A DNA stretch of 5,979 nucleotides from Nitrospira sp. (GTDB taxonomy: Bacteria; Nitrospirota; Thermodesulfovibrionia; Thermodesulfovibrionales; SM23-35), in contig VGWZ01000122.1 in assembly GCA_016873595.1 (NCBI GenBank), positions 1 to 5,979 on the forward strand, written 5' to 3'. The translations under genes and the position numbers were made by a program. Within the stretch, counting starts at the first letter, position 1. Each line of letters starts with the position of its first letter. The notes below the pieces were generated by a model that was not told the DNA's origin, made no database searches, and saw nothing but the letters and a program-made list of their open reading frames with translations. Positions 5,853-5,979 of the stretch are shown here, piece by piece.

Positions 5853-5979
5853 GAGTCTGTAGAAAAAGTCATTTTTTGAAAATTCCTACTCTCGCTTATT
5901 TTGTGATACATTATTTTTCGGATTTATTTTCCCTAAACAGCACTTTTAAAAATTTGACCGGGTCTAAATCCATGTTTAT
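5853..5979 (-). mobile_element. Probable end of an insertion sequence running off the right edge
   Basis: GAGTCTGTAGAAAAAGTC at 5853-5870 has the look of a terminal inverted repeat (read inward on the minus strand it ends ...GACTTTTTCTACAGACTC). Inside it, about 40 bases of noncoding AT-rich DNA lead to the stop codon (5911-5913) of a minus-strand frame that is open to the window edge. This layout, terminal repeat then transposase stop, is what the downstream end of an IS looks like. The family cannot be named, and the partner end and target duplication lie outside the window. Confidence 0.45.
5911..5979 (-). CDS. Possible C-terminal end of a transposase, partial
   Basis: Minus-strand frame open from the right edge to TAA at 5913-5911; the 22 visible residues end MDLDPVKFLKVLFRENKSEK. 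The basic and hydrophobic mix would fit a transposase tail, and the position just inside a putative IS terminal repeat supports that. The visible part is too short for a family call, and the Met in it need not be a start. Confidence 0.3.
   Translation of the reverse strand: MNMDLDPVKFLKVLFRENKSEK

Larger units (their letters stand above)
5485..5979. other. Gene-poor right flank with repeat, purine-rich tracts and IS-like end
   Basis: These 495 bases have no convincing complete gene. Short open frames exist (33 codons from 5515; 28 codons from 5683, MKKYKRENFTYQ...) but neither resembles a known family and only the second has a weak ribosome site (TAAGG). The section holds G-rich tracts (5554-5590 and 5639-5666), the right copy of the direct repeat (5592-5680), a 7-bp inverted repeat (CAGATGA 5716-5722 with TCATCTG 5746-5752), a small hairpin CTGAT-TCG-ATCAG at 5766-5778, and the IS-like end from 5853. 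Confidence 0.6.

Overview
This 6 kb window of moderately AT-rich bacterial DNA comes from a Gram-negative (diderm) organism: it encodes a TolC-type outer-membrane channel with a signal peptide and a membrane-anchored periplasmic adaptor. The style of the proteins, and a REP-like palindrome in an intergenic region, would fit Nitrospirota, Deltaproteobacteria-like lineages or Brocadiales. I cannot fix the taxon from the sequence alone, so treat this as a weak inference.

Left part, minus strand (2825 down to 1): a tight export operon. An EamA/DMT-family transporter (2825-1980) is followed after one base by a TolC-family outer-membrane efflux protein (1978-686, GTG start behind a perfect AGGAGG). 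The TolC stop overlaps the start of a MacA/HlyD-type periplasmic adaptor in an ATGA (689 down to beyond position 1). The adaptor and TolC protein would form two parts of a tripartite pump. The inner-membrane energy component, often a MacB-type ABC transporter for such adaptors, would be expected to the left of the window.

Centre: a 358-base divergent intergenic region carries a 59-base palindrome made of two perfect hairpins that are also inverted copies of each other (2928-2986). It is followed on the plus strand by rarA/mgsA (3184-4416), a replication-associated AAA+ ATPase.

Right part, plus strand: a small toxin-antitoxin-like cassette begins with an extended -10 promoter (4579-4587). It contains a short HicB-like protein without a DNA-binding domain and without a HicA partner (4628-4828), a DUF433 antitoxin-like protein (4879-5124) and a DUF5615 PIN-like putative toxin (5125-5484) whose start codon directly abuts the antitoxin stop. 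Imperfect direct repeats (about 4459-4540 and 5592-5680) flank the cassette, which suggests it was acquired or duplicated as a unit. The last 495 bases have no convincing complete gene: they hold purine-rich tracts and, at the right edge, what looks like the end of an insertion sequence (5853-5979).

I see no frameshifted or obviously broken major gene. The most interesting features are the double palindrome, the repeat-flanked three-gene cassette with its unpaired HicB-like gene, and the DMT transporter placed at the head of a TolC/adaptor operon.
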